From an uncultured Bacteroidales bacterium (GTDB taxonomy: Bacteria > Bacteroidota > Bacteroidia > Bacteroidales > WCHB1-69): a stretch of DNA of 61,724 nt. The position numbers were made by a program, and so were the translations under genes. The notes beneath the pieces were generated by a model. That model worked only from the letters and a program-made list of their open reading frames with translations, searched no databases and was not told the DNA's origin. This document shows, piece after piece, positions 27,676-37,500 of this stretch. The stretch's first letter is position 1, and every line of letters begins with the position of its first letter. The stretch spans positions 1-61,724 of the forward strand of contig CAMVOL010000013.1 of NCBI GenBank assembly GCA_947169105.1, read 5' to 3'.

Positions 27676-28578
27676 CACCGTTTCTTCCGATTCCTCGGCT
27701 TCTATGCTGCACTTCCGTTTTTCATTCCGATAAAGGAAGAGAGCAACGAAGATGTTGAGCAGAAGGCCGTAGAGAAGGATGGAGAGGGAGTAGGCGAAGG
27801 CGGCCATTACGGGACTGTCGCTTTGGGGCACGGAGGGTTTCACCGTTTCAAAACGGGCGATGATCGGATCTGCTGCCATACGGTCGCGACTGCCGGCATC
27901 CAAGATGGCGGGCAGGTCGGCGAGGCACTCGCGGTTGCCATCGTTGGCGTTGGTCAGGACGGCTCCGGCACAGCGGTACAACAGCTCATCCGCCTTGACT
28001 TGGAACGAGTCGAGACGGTACGCCGGGTCGTCGGCAGCGTGGGATTTCTCCACCAGCTGCCGTTTGTAGGCAGTCAGTAGAATTTGGAAGGCACTATCGA
28101 GTCTCGCACCGCAGACGGTGTCGGTTCCGATGTCTTCGCGCCCGTCGCGGATGACGGTTGCAACAGTTTCATAGTACTGGCTGACTTCCGCATCGGTGGC
28201 TTGCTCTTTCTGGAGCCGCTGGTAGGCCAGCTCCATATTGCGACGGTTGTTTTTCTCCACACCGTCGGTTTCAATGAACTTGTAGTGGCACAAAAGGTAG
28301 CCAACCATCAGGGCATAGGCGATGCAGACGACCAGAACGCCGTAGCCGAAGGCGGGGGCGAAACGGATGACACCGTCCTGCACCTTGTCACGCACCTCCT
28401 TGATGGCCATATAGATGGCGAAGACAAAGGCGGCGACCATCAGCAGGTCCGAAATCGGGCCGAAGGGGTAGTCAGCATCCAGCGTGCCGGCATAATAGGT
28501 CGCCAATTTAACGAGAGAAAGCCCTGCTCCAAGCAAGGCTCCCCATTTTATCGTAATGATGAATTTTGATCTGTTCAT
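27661..28578 (-). CDS. DUF4199-family membrane protein
   Basis: 305 aa, with hydrophobic helices near residues 8-28, 42-60, 72-97 and 265-290. Between the third and fourth is a long charged helical region (about 100-255). The start MNRSKFIITIKWGALLGAGLSL and the overall shape match DUF4199, a family of unknown function found in Bacteroidota and often encoded beside a family 2 glycosyltransferase, as here. Its ATG overlaps the stop of the upstream PpiD-like gene (TAATG), so the two are coupled. The end of the gene runs into a heptad repeat array. Confidence 0.7.
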   Translation of the reverse strand: MNRSKFIITIKWGALLGAGLSLVKLATYYAGTLDADYPFGPISDLLMVAAFVFAIYMAIKEVRDKVQDGVIRFAPAFGYGVLVVCIAYALMVGYLLCHYKFIETDGVEKNNRRNMELAYQRLQKEQATDAEVSQYYETVATVIRDGREDIGTDTVCGARLDSAFQILLTAYKRQLVEKSHAADDPAYRLDSFQVKADELLYRCAGAVLTNANDGNRECLADLPAILDAGSRDRMAADPIIARFETVKPSVPQSDSPVMAAFAYSLSILLYGLLLNIFVALFLYRNEKRKCSIEAEESEETVETEN

Positions 28579-30929
28579 TAGTTGGCTCTGTAGAAGTTGT
28601 GTCTTCTATCCACAATCTTGAAGCCTTTCTGGAGGTCATCCATTGCAAGGCTCTGTTCGTTGCTGCCTCTGCCGATGGTGACATCACGGAGGATGTTGCG
28701 TTCCATACCGAGGGCTTCGGTCGGCACACCGTCTTCGGTGCTGTAGAGGGTGGCAATGCAGATGGCGCGCTTGCTGCTGACCACAGCAGGTTTGCCGTTG
28801 GCATCCATAGTGGTCAGTTTGCCGACGATGGCGTTGTCAAGGCCGTAAGGCATGTTCTGGGCAAAGGAGATGCGCAGGCTGTCACGGAGCTGGAAGCCAT
28901 ATTTGTTGGCCAAATCCTGAACGTTGGTGCTAGCCAGTTCGCTGCTAAGTTTCTCGCTGATGGCAGCAATCTTTTTCTCGGTGGTGAGTTCGCCAATGAT
29001 GAGGTCCTTTACATTGTTGAAGTCGGCCTTGCCCGCTTCTTTCACTCTCTTCAGACCGGCGACGATGAACACTTGGGCACCAAGCTGTTTCGGCTGGTTG
29101 TAACCGCTGTAGGTGAAACGGCCCTCGAAAGCGGTACGGGAAACGGTGTTCACTTTAGTCTCCTTGTCAAATGCCCAACTGATGGCCTCGCGGCACATCA
29201 TGCTTTCCTGCATACCGGTGGAGATGCTGCCCTGCATATTTTTCACGTCAGTCTGGGGAACGAGGAGGGCGCCTTTGGATTGGGCCAGTTCCTCCAGTTT
29301 CTCCACATTGTCGCTGGCAGCGGCCAGTTCATTGGCGGCCATACGGAGGCTTTCAATAGTGGCCTTGGAGGCTTCAATCGGAACGGGATAGAGGACATAT
29401 TGTCTCTTTTCATTGGCCTGTGTCTTGGCGAGCACCTGCATCACAAGGTAGCAGTCCATGGCTTCGTGCACATAAACTTGTCCGATGCCGGTGTGGAGCA
29501 GTTTGTCATAAAGGGTGTCGGGCATATCTTCAAACCAGAAGGTGCTGTCAGCGCCAAAGATGCGGTCGTTCTTATATTGCGGGAGAAGGGTGAAGATGTT
29601 GGTGGTGGTCGTCACCTCGTGGGCGAGGCTGTCGGCCAAAGCCTTGGCTTCCTCTTTCTCCATCGTCACGGTGTTTTGTCCGTACTTGAAGGGGATGGTG
29701 AGGAACGTGGTCTGGATGGAGTCGGGACGCTGAGCCACTTCACGCACCTTGCCGAAATACCAGAAGTTGCCATCAAGGTAAGGGGCGACCATCGTGCCAG
29801 CGGGAGAGTGGAAGATGGCACTATCGAGCTTGTTCGGCAGATTGTATTCGGCCTCTTTGTCCTCCACACCGTAGTACTGAAGAGCGGATTTGCCGTGTTT
29901 CAGATAGAGGAGGGTATCGAGCTGGACATGCTTGGCCGTCTGATCATTATAGGACCAGAAGTAGGCTTCGCCTGTGGCGAACTTGCGGTTCTTCTCAATT
30001 CTGCGCTCGGCTTTCACAAAGTCACCGATGGCGTTGGTGGACTCGGCGAAACGGCTGTAGATGGCCTTGACAGTATCTTCCGTATCCTGACGGTCCTGTG
30101 CAGTGGCCACGATGGGGAAGATGGCGAAATCGATGTCGCGGCTGTCCTCATCAACGACATAACGATCCTTGTGGCTCTGGAAGAAGCTCTTGGCCTCTTT
30201 TTCATCCACATTGACTTGGATGTCATTGAAGGCGGGGGCGTTGGGATTGACCATGGCGAGCTGCATCAAGGCATTCTTTTCAGAACCCACCTGCTTCAGC
30301 AGTGGGGTGGAGTAATAGGTGGAACTTCCCACGAGGGCGAAGTAAGCGTTGTTCATCGCCTCAAGGACGGCCATTCTTTCGATGGCTTTATACATATTAT
30401 AAATGTCGGTTCCGCGATAGTCGTTGATGTTGTTGAGGGCTTCCATCAAAGCGTCGAAGCTGTTGCCGCTGTTCTGGAGCAGGCGCTGGCACATCGCGAT
30501 GAGGTACTGTTGGGCAGTGCTGCGCATGGCGCGCTGGCTGGTGAGGCTGCTGACGAGTTCGGAGCTGATGTTCTCCACCATTTCGTCATGGAAAGTGATA
30601 CCCATCTTCGAGAGCTGCTTGCCAAGGATGACCTCCTGCTTGACCTGTTCCCACGTGAAGTCGTGGAGGTACTGGTCAAACTCATCGTCCGTGCTGGTGA
30701 TATTGTTCACGTAGGTGAAGAGCAGGCGGTTCTGTTCAAAATAGGAAGTATAGACGTTTTCGCGGCCGTCCATACGGATGGTCTTGCTCCCGACCTTGCC
30801 GAGCAGGTTGCGGTTGGTGATGGAAGGTATGATGCGCGTCAAGTCGCCGACGATGAAGGCGAGAAGTGCGATACCGATGATGATCATTAATGCTACTCCG
30901 TGCTTACGGATTTTGCCAATTGCTGCCAT
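28578..30929 (-). CDS. PpiD/SurA-like membrane-anchored periplasmic chaperone
   Basis: 783 aa. Residues about 12-30 form one membrane anchor (ALMIIIGIALLAFIVGDL); the rest should be periplasmic. The N-terminal chaperone part (about 35-290) resembles the SurA/PpiD fold, with a domain-swapped helical lobe (EQNRLLF, LGKQLSKMGI). A parvulin-like stretch (about 375-470) keeps the hydrophobic core but I do not see the usual catalytic Cys/Asp/His set, so isomerase activity may be lost, as in E. coli PpiD. It probably helps outer-membrane and T9SS client proteins fold; this is inference. Confidence 0.82.
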   Translation of the reverse strand: MAAIGKIRKHGVALMIIIGIALLAFIVGDLTRIIPSITNRNLLGKVGSKTIRMDGRENVYTSYFEQNRLLFTYVNNITSTDDEFDQYLHDFTWEQVKQEVILGKQLSKMGITFHDEMVENISSELVSSLTSQRAMRSTAQQYLIAMCQRLLQNSGNSFDALMEALNNINDYRGTDIYNMYKAIERMAVLEAMNNAYFALVGSSTYYSTPLLKQVGSEKNALMQLAMVNPNAPAFNDIQVNVDEKEAKSFFQSHKDRYVVDEDSRDIDFAIFPIVATAQDRQDTEDTVKAIYSRFAESTNAIGDFVKAERRIEKNRKFATGEAYFWSYNDQTAKHVQLDTLLYLKHGKSALQYYGVEDKEAEYNLPNKLDSAIFHSPAGTMVAPYLDGNFWYFGKVREVAQRPDSIQTTFLTIPFKYGQNTVTMEKEEAKALADSLAHEVTTTTNIFTLLPQYKNDRIFGADSTFWFEDMPDTLYDKLLHTGIGQVYVHEAMDCYLVMQVLAKTQANEKRQYVLYPVPIEASKATIESLRMAANELAAASDNVEKLEELAQSKGALLVPQTDVKNMQGSISTGMQESMMCREAISWAFDKETKVNTVSRTAFEGRFTYSGYNQPKQLGAQVFIVAGLKRVKEAGKADFNNVKDLIIGELTTEKKIAAISEKLSSELASTNVQDLANKYGFQLRDSLRISFAQNMPYGLDNAIVGKLTTMDANGKPAVVSSKRAICIATLYSTEDGVPTEALGMERNILRDVTIGRGSNEQSLAMDDLQKGFKIVDRRHNFYRAN

Positions 30930-30988
30930 TTTCTTTCTTTACTTTTACTTTATTAATTACTATATTTTTATTTGCAAAATTTAGGGCG

Positions 30989-30996
30989 CAAAAGTA
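30989..30996 (-). promoter_or_regulatory. Bacteroidota -7 element upstream of the PpiD-like gene
   Basis: On the minus strand TACTTTTG fits TAnnTTTG and ends 59 bp before the start. It begins only 11 bp after the stop of the FAD synthetase gene. Confidence 0.65.
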
Positions 30997-31007
30997 CGAT
31001 TTTTTTT

Positions 31008-31595
31008 TCAGTTGGCGACAGGTTCGCCGTTTTTTTTCAACGGGTGTCCCAAGAGTTTTTCAGCATCTGCAAAATTCTTATTTTCAATATATTGCCTTAT
31101 TTTTGAAGAGCGAACTTTGCTTTCCTCCATCATCAGTTCGGGGATGATGATGATTTCAATGGAATTTTTGGCACAGATTTCCCGCATACTCTCCTTGTTG
31201 CCTTCCCGTCCCTTCCCGAAATTGTGGTCGGCACCCATCACGATGGCCCGCATCCCTGTCTTTTTTATCAAAAAATTCAAAAAGTCCTGAAAAGAGAGCT
31301 GCGAGAACTCCTTCGTGAACGGCAGCACCACCATATTGTCGATGCCCTCCGCTCCAATTAGTCCAATATTCTCTTCCAATGTGTTGATTGTAAAGAATTC
31401 CCGTTCGGGATGCAGCACTAACTGCGGGTGCGGGTCGAACGTAACGACCACCGTCTCCCCCCCTAACCGCTGTGCCGCCTCCTTCATATACTCGAAAATA
31501 CGACGATGCCCCAAGTGTACGCCGTCAAACGACCCTACGGCCACTACCGCATTCCGGAAGTCCGGCAAGTTCTCTATGTCTTTGTATATTTTCAA
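31008..31595 (-). CDS. ribF: FAD synthetase (FMN adenylyltransferase domain only)
   Basis: 195 aa that match only the N-terminal nucleotidyltransferase domain of bacterial RibF. They include the HxGH site in GSFDGVHLGHRRIF (residues 21-34), the FDPHPQLVLHP block, GADHNFGKGREGN and the KVRSSKIRQYI motif. Bacterial RibF is normally near 310 aa, with a C-terminal riboflavin kinase domain that starts soon after this point. Here the frame stops after LLGHPLKKNGEPVAN, and the next gene's promoter follows at once. So this enzyme could make FAD from FMN but not FMN from riboflavin. The only start possible is TTG at 31595, beside a heptad array; an in-frame stop lies just upstream. Confidence 0.85.
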   Translation of the reverse strand: MKIYKDIENLPDFRNAVVAVGSFDGVHLGHRRIFEYMKEAAQRLGGETVVVTFDPHPQLVLHPEREFFTINTLEENIGLIGAEGIDNMVVLPFTKEFSQLSFQDFLNFLIKKTGMRAIVMGADHNFGKGREGNKESMREICAKNSIEIIIIPELMMEESKVRSSKIRQYIENKNFADAEKLLGHPLKKNGEPVAN

Positions 31596-31600
31596 GGTTA

Positions 31601-31642
31601 CAGGTTTCAGTTCTCAATTTTCAGTTTTCCGTTCTCAGTTCT
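31601..31642. repeat. Heptad array, unit CAGTTCT/CAATTTT
   Basis: Six 7-bp units fill the 39 bp between the permease stop and the ribF start. The permease stop codon (31635-31637) lies within the array. Confidence 0.85.
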
Positions 31643-32738
31643 TCACTCGAATGGCGTTCTGGATGGTGTTGCCTATCAACATGAAAGAGAGCACCAGCAG
31701 CATGATGGCGATACCAGGGATGATGGCAAGATAGGCGTTGTCGAGGACGATGTAGGCGTAGTTTTCCTTCATCATCATGCCCCACGACGGGGTGGGCGGC
31801 TGCACACCGATACCCAAGAAACTCAATCCCGCCTCCATCAATATGGCCGACGAGAAATTGGAGGCCGCAATGACAATCACCGTACCCGACACATTGGGCA
31901 GCAGATGCTTCCAGATAATATGCAAACTACTGTATCCTAATGCCTTTCCAGCTTCGACGAACTCTTTTTCTCGCAGACTGATCATCTGGCCGCGAACCAC
32001 CCTCGCCACATCCACCCACATGGTGAGACCGATGGCCATGAAAATCTGCCAGAACCCCTTTCCCAAAGCGAAACTGATGGCGATGACCAGCAGCAGCGTC
32101 GGGATGGACCACACCACGTTGATGAACCACATCAGCACGTCATCCACCTTCCCTCTGAAGTAGCCTGCGATGGAGCCAATCAAGATGCCGATGACCAAGG
32201 CGATGAAGACGGAGATGCCGCCCACGGCCAGACTGATGCGGCTACCAATGAGCAGCTGGCTCAGCACATCGCGACCGTAGCGGTCGGTGCCCAAAAGAAA
32301 CTTCTTGGTGATGACGGGCGCTTCGTCGCAAAGTTCGGACTTGGCGTTCCCGACCTCGGCTTCGTCGCCCGCCTCAAACAGCCGTACATAAACCGAATCC
32401 GCCGTTTCACGCCATCCCTCAATGGGGACGGTGCGATAACGTGCTGGCTGCCCGTAAAGCATACGGCGGAAAAAACCGCATTCGGGAACCTCCTGCTCCG
32501 GCTTCACCTGCAGTAACTGCACCGTAAACCCGGGCGGACGGATAGCAATCTCCAACTGCTGGTGGTTGCAATAGGGCGTGTGATCGGGTGTGATAAGGTA
32601 GCCAAGAATGGCAATACCGATGACCAACAGGATGAAAACCAGCGAAATGACCCCTTCAGGCTCCTTGCGGAAACGCTTCCACGTCAGCTCCGACAACGAA
32701 ACCGCACGATACTCCTTCTTTTTCCGCCATTTCAACAT
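31635..32738 (-). CDS. Oligopeptide/dipeptide-type ABC transporter permease (OppC/DppC-like)
   Basis: 367-aa inner-membrane permease. One membrane helix (about residues 29-48) precedes an enlarged periplasmic loop of about 115 residues. Then comes the family signature LGTDRYGRDVLSQLLIGSRISL, five more helices, and the ATPase-contact EAA-type loop EFVEAGKALGYSSLHIIWKHLLPN. The start MLKWRKKKEY at 32738 was chosen. An ATG at 32807 would add residues read from a palindromic repeat. No partner permease, ATPase or binding protein is nearby, so the transporter is encoded in pieces. The last residues and stop lie in a heptad array. Confidence 0.85.
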   Translation of the reverse strand: MLKWRKKKEYRAVSLSELTWKRFRKEPEGVISLVFILLVIGIAILGYLITPDHTPYCNHQQLEIAIRPPGFTVQLLQVKPEQEVPECGFFRRMLYGQPARYRTVPIEGWRETADSVYVRLFEAGDEAEVGNAKSELCDEAPVITKKFLLGTDRYGRDVLSQLLIGSRISLAVGGISVFIALVIGILIGSIAGYFRGKVDDVLMWFINVVWSIPTLLLVIAISFALGKGFWQIFMAIGLTMWVDVARVVRGQMISLREKEFVEAGKALGYSSLHIIWKHLLPNVSGTVIVIAASNFSSAILMEAGLSFLGIGVQPPTPSWGMMMKENYAYIVLDNAYLAIIPGIAIMLLVLSFMLIGNTIQNAIRVKN

Positions 32739-32788
32739 GGAATTAATTTTTATTTCTTCCCCCGTTAGGTCCGGTATCAAATCACAAA

Positions 32789-32814
32789 TAGAGACGCGGT
32801 ACACCACGTCTCTA
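32789..32814. repeat. TAGAGACG palindrome, copy 2
   Basis: TAGAGACG (32789-32796) and CGTCTCTA (32807-32814) form perfect 8-bp arms, with a further GGT/ACC pairing inside the loop. It lies between kamD and the permease gene. Confidence 0.75.
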
Positions 32815-32837
32815 CATTCATGATTTTATGAATCAAA

Positions 32838-32876
32838 TTTATTAACTTGCAACTTTATGAACTTTATGAATTTGTA
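32838..32876. repeat. 9-bp tandem array, unit ACTTTATGA
   Basis: Units AACTTGCA, ACTTTATGA, ACTTTATGA and ATTTGTAAC lie immediately after the kamD stop. They are related to the AAACTTTAT arrays at 2887 and 58447. Confidence 0.65.
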
Positions 32877-32877
32877 A

Positions 32878-34434
32878 CTAATTCCGGTTTTTCATACGTT
32901 CGATGAAGGGGTTGAAATAATTTTCGCCCTTCATAGTGACACCGGCCAGCCCCTTGCCGCCGGTCATGCTGCGTTTGACATCGCCGAAGATGCCTTTTTC
33001 AAGGGCGGTGAAAAGGCCCTCTTTCACAATCTGCTGGAGCAGTTCGATGGCGTTGTCCAACACGACCTTGGCACGTTCGCGGCAGATGCCGCCTTCACGG
33101 AACTCCATCTCCTCGCCGATGCTGCGCATATCGTTGAAAATGTAGCGGGCGTTCTCGATGGAGAGGTAGCGATCGCTCATAAACGGGGTGTGGATGGCCT
33201 CGGTGGGCATACCCAACAACTGGATTCCCTGATGGGTCCAGATGCCGATGATGTTGAACAATGCATCCTGAATGTGGCCACGGAAGATGTTGCCGGTCAT
33301 GAACTTGGTGGGCGGCATATACTTGAGGGTGGCTTTCGGGAAGATTTCACGGGTCATTTGTGCCTGCGCCAATTCGAGGAGGAAGCCGTTCTCCAGCATC
33401 GGGTCCATCTCGAAAGCGTGGCCGAGGCCCATCTGCTCTTCGGGCAGTCCGGCCAACAGAGCCAACTGCTCGTTGATGAGGTCGGAGGCGAGCACGGTGT
33501 GGGCGGCCTCCACGGCATCGGCGGTGGTGAGGTAGTTGTCTTCACCCGTGTTGATGATAACACCGGCAAAACCGTTGATGACACGGGAGAAGTACTGGTC
33601 GATAAGGGTACGCTGCGGGTTGATGTCGCGGAAGAGGATGCCGTAGAGTGCATCGTTGAGCATCACGTCCAGACGTTCCAGAGCGCCCATTGCAGCGATT
33701 TCGGGCATGCAAAGTCCTGAGCAGTAGTTGCAAAGGCGGATGTAACGACCCACTTCTTCGCCCACTTCGTCAAGGGCCTTACGCATGATGCGGAAATTCT
33801 CCTGCGTGGCGAAGGTACCGCCGAAGCCTTCGGTGGTGGCACCGTAGGGCACGTAGTCGAGCAGGCTCTGACCTGTTGTGCGGATCACGGCGATGATGTC
33901 GGCCCCCTGGCGGGCACCGGCCTGCGCCTGCACCACATCCTCATAAATGTTACCGGTGGCCACAATGATATACAGGTAAGGTTTCGGACCTTCGCCGATG
34001 GTCTTCAAATACTCGTTGCGCTTGGCCACATTCCCTTTGATACGTTCCATACAGGCATCAATGTAGGGCTGCAATGCTTTCTGTATCTCGGCGGGCGTGT
34101 GGAGTTTGAGCTGGGTAATGTCGAGCGTGCCGGCAGCGATGGCTTCTGCAATTTCCTGCGGCTGCTTGCCCGTCTCAAGGATGGCGTTGCCTATGTAGAA
34201 GAGGACACCTTCCTTCAGGACACCTTTTTCCTGCAAAAGGTTCACCACCACATTGGGCAGCGGCACATCGTTAGCATCCACCCCGTCAATGCCGATCAGA
34301 CGGCAGAGGGTACGTTCCACGGTCACGGTAGTGTACTGGTTGACGAATTTCTGCACATCGTCAGCAATATTCCCAGCTAACTCTTTTGCATATTTAACTT
34401 TTTGAAAATCAAGACCTAATTTGCTCTTTTCCAT
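32878..34434 (-). CDS. kamD: Lysine 5,6-aminomutase alpha subunit
   Basis: 518 aa, the expected size for KamD. With the beta subunit (KamE, B12-binding Rossmann domain) it forms an adenosylcobalamin- and PLP-dependent enzyme that moves the terminal amino group of D-lysine or beta-lysine during lysine fermentation to acetate and butyrate. Recognisable blocks are DDVQKFVNQYTTVTVERT, AQAGARQGADIIAVIRTTGQ, YVPYGATTEGFGGTFATQ and GLGHAFEMDP. In other lysine-fermenting bacteria kamE directly follows kamD, beside kamA and kdd/kce. Here kamD has its own promoter and none of these partners is within the window. Confidence 0.88.
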   Translation of the reverse strand: MEKSKLGLDFQKVKYAKELAGNIADDVQKFVNQYTTVTVERTLCRLIGIDGVDANDVPLPNVVVNLLQEKGVLKEGVLFYIGNAILETGKQPQEIAEAIAAGTLDITQLKLHTPAEIQKALQPYIDACMERIKGNVAKRNEYLKTIGEGPKPYLYIIVATGNIYEDVVQAQAGARQGADIIAVIRTTGQSLLDYVPYGATTEGFGGTFATQENFRIMRKALDEVGEEVGRYIRLCNYCSGLCMPEIAAMGALERLDVMLNDALYGILFRDINPQRTLIDQYFSRVINGFAGVIINTGEDNYLTTADAVEAAHTVLASDLINEQLALLAGLPEEQMGLGHAFEMDPMLENGFLLELAQAQMTREIFPKATLKYMPPTKFMTGNIFRGHIQDALFNIIGIWTHQGIQLLGMPTEAIHTPFMSDRYLSIENARYIFNDMRSIGEEMEFREGGICRERAKVVLDNAIELLQQIVKEGLFTALEKGIFGDVKRSMTGGKGLAGVTMKGENYFNPFIERMKNRN

Positions 34435-34485
34435 TCTGATTGATTATGGTTGTTGTTTGTTCTGTTCTCGTTAAAAAAACGGGTG

Positions 34486-34493
34486 CAAAGGTA
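34486..34493 (-). promoter_or_regulatory. Bacteroidota -7 element upstream of kamD
   Basis: On the minus strand TACCTTTG fits TAnnTTTG and ends 51 bp before kamD. Confidence 0.65.
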
Positions 34494-34501
34494 CAAAAAA
34501 A

Positions 34502-37500
34502 TCACTGTTTCACCACCTTCCCCATAGCAATCGTCCTGTTGCCGTTCACCAATTTGATGACGTATATGCCGTTGGCGTAATGGGACAGATCAATCTGTAG
34601 AGACGTTTCATGAAACGTCTCTACAACATCCAATATCCTGCCATATACATCAAATACCTGTATTTCAACAACATTCGTCTGTGCATTGTTCATTGAATAT
34701 TGCACGTTGACAACTCCTGTGGTCGGGTTTGGGTATAGGGTAATGTCGTTATCGTCGTAGTGTATGAGACCGGTAGTGTCGCATGTCTCCACGGTGAGGT
34801 GAAGCGTGTCGGTGCTGGGACAGTCGGTCTCATTGAGGTAGTCATAGGTGTAGGTGCCCGATTCGGTGTAGGTGCTGTCGTGCCAGGTGAAGCTCTCGCC
34901 ATTGCATAGGGTAGTGTCCGTCACGTTGTGCGTGCCGTGGTTGACGGTAAGGTGGAGCGTGACGATGCTGTCACATCCCGCCACGTTTACCAGTGTGTCC
35001 ATATAGTCACCGCTTTCAATGAGGTTCTCGTATCCGTGCCAGCTATAGCTGCCGCATGCAGTGGCGGTGGTATCGCTGGCTGTTGCACAATTATAGTCAG
35101 ATTCATAACACCCCATGTCAACTGTCCCCCATTTGATACGTGCCGTTCCATCCAAATCTACACTATCTAGAACATATTCATTATTACCACTATTGATACA
35201 AACAGAACCATCTTGTAAATGCCAGTCCACATTTGCTGTTGTGTCTTCTGCACCAGCTGTAAGTGATGGATTGACAAAAATTTCCATATTGCTGATGTCA
35301 ATGTTACCCTCTCCTGCATACACTCCTTCAAAAGCAGAATATGAACAAAGAATAATTCCCCCGTAATCATGAGAATTGTAAATATCGTTATTCCAGATGA
35401 TACAGTTAGTCAGGTTGATAAAATAGGGACTATTAGCTGTAGATATTCCACTACCACCATTGTATGAAAGATTATTTGCGATAGTAGTGTTGATAAGACT
35501 AAGAGAATCACTAACATATATTCCACCACCGTAATTACTTGTATTGTTGGAAATCAGACAGTTGGAAATAGTGGAATTATAACATACTACGCCACCACCG
35601 TAATTATACCCGTAATCGTAATCGGAAATTGCTTCGTTGTTATGGATATTGCAATTTGAAATAGAAGAATTACCGGACACAGATACCCCACCACCAGAGG
35701 TCGCTGTATTATTAGAGATTTCACAGTTGGAAACAATGGCGTTATTCTGTGCATATACGCCGCCACCAGAATATCCCTTATTGTTGGAAATCTGGCAGTG
35801 CTGTATCATTCCATTTTTTCTCAGATATACACCTCCTCCCGAAACATATTCGGTATATCCGTTACTGATGGTAAAGCCATCCCAAATAGTTGTGTCACTG
35901 AAATCAAGCGGTTGGTATAGGACACGGCGAGCAGAATCTCCATCCAATAGGGTGACGTTGTTTTCGAAATCACGCAGCGAGAGATCATAATCTGAGGGCT
36001 CATTGCCAGCGAAACCGCCATAAACATTAACGCAGTACATAGTAAAAGCATTTCCAGACAACGTGTCCCCCAAATAGGTTCCAGCAGAAACCCAAACATC
36101 TGCATTGACATTTTGGGCCATACCTTGGGCATCTGCAATCGATGACATTGCGTTTTCCCAACTATCGCCGTTTTTCGTACCCGCCCCGGTAGGTGTCACA
36201 TAGACAATGCCCGAATAGGTGCTGGAAATAGTTGCGCTGTTGTAGTCTGACTCATAACACCCCATATCTACTGTGTCACGCTTGATGCGGGCTGTTCCAT
36301 CCAAGTCCACACTGTCGGTTGCCATTGCATTGCTGCCTCTGTTGATGCAAATAGAAGTGGGTAACAGATGCCAGTCCACATTGGATGTGGTATCCTCGGC
36401 ACCAGCGGTAAGGGAAGGATTGACAAAATGAGGTTGGAAGGGGCTGTCCTCAAAAAGAGCGATATTCCCCGTTCCTGGATAACCGCCTTCGATGGCAGAA
36501 TAGGAGATGGGTAAAAGAGTACTGCTAAAACCACTAGAATTGCCCCATACAATGTTATTCTTTATCACTTTCGCGTTATCTCCTAACATATAAAATTTTA
36601 TTCCCCCTCCACGTTCAGCATAATTACGTACAATTGTGTTGTTGGCGATGGTTGAGCCGTCTTGATAATAGGTGAGGTACATTCCTCCTCCCCCACTTTC
36701 ACCTAAGGCTGTGTTATTATATATCACACAATTGGAGATAGTATAGTAATTCCAGCCCTGCACTCCGCCTCCATAATCGGCGATGTTGTGGTGGATTTTA
36801 CAGTTGGAAATAGTACAATATTCGTTTACCAATACTCCACCACCAGCGCCTGCCCGATTATTGCGTATGGTACAATGATTGAGAGATCCATTTTCACTTA
36901 AGAACACGCCGCCTCCATTTCCAGTGGTATAACCATTTTGAATGGTAAAGCCATCCCAACAGAAAGGGGTGCTCGAACAATTTTTTTGATACAGTCCTCT
37001 TCGAACATTTTGTCCATCCAAAATAGATGCATTGGATTCAAAATCCCGCAGTGACAAATCATAATCCTCCTGTTCATTACCTGCAAAACTGCCATAAACA
37101 TTAACACCTCTCATGGTTATAGGAGTATTAGATAACGTGTCTCCGTAATATGTGCCTGCAGCTATCCAAACCACCGCGTTGTGGTTTTGAGCTATTGCTT
37201 GTGCCTTGTCAATTGAAGACATGGCATTCCCCCAACTATCCCCGGAGTAATTGCCACTTCCCATTGGAGTAACATATACTATTCTCTTTTCGGGAAGTGT
37301 AATTCCTTCATGTACTGATTCATAACAACCTATGTCAACCGTCCCATTTTTTATTCTGATTGTTCCATCAATATCTAAACTGTCAAAGACGAACTCATTA
37401 TTTCCTCGGTTTATGCAGATGGATTCTTGCTGTAAGTGCCAGTCTGTATTAGATGTGGTGTCTCCAGCACCAGCTGTTAGCGAGGGTTTAACGAAAAGAG

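Noticed and set aside
28566-30890. 774-codon open frame on the plus strand
   Set aside because: It is the antisense of the PpiD-like gene; no signal, family motif or start context, and the minus-strand gene has clear domain logic and a promoter.
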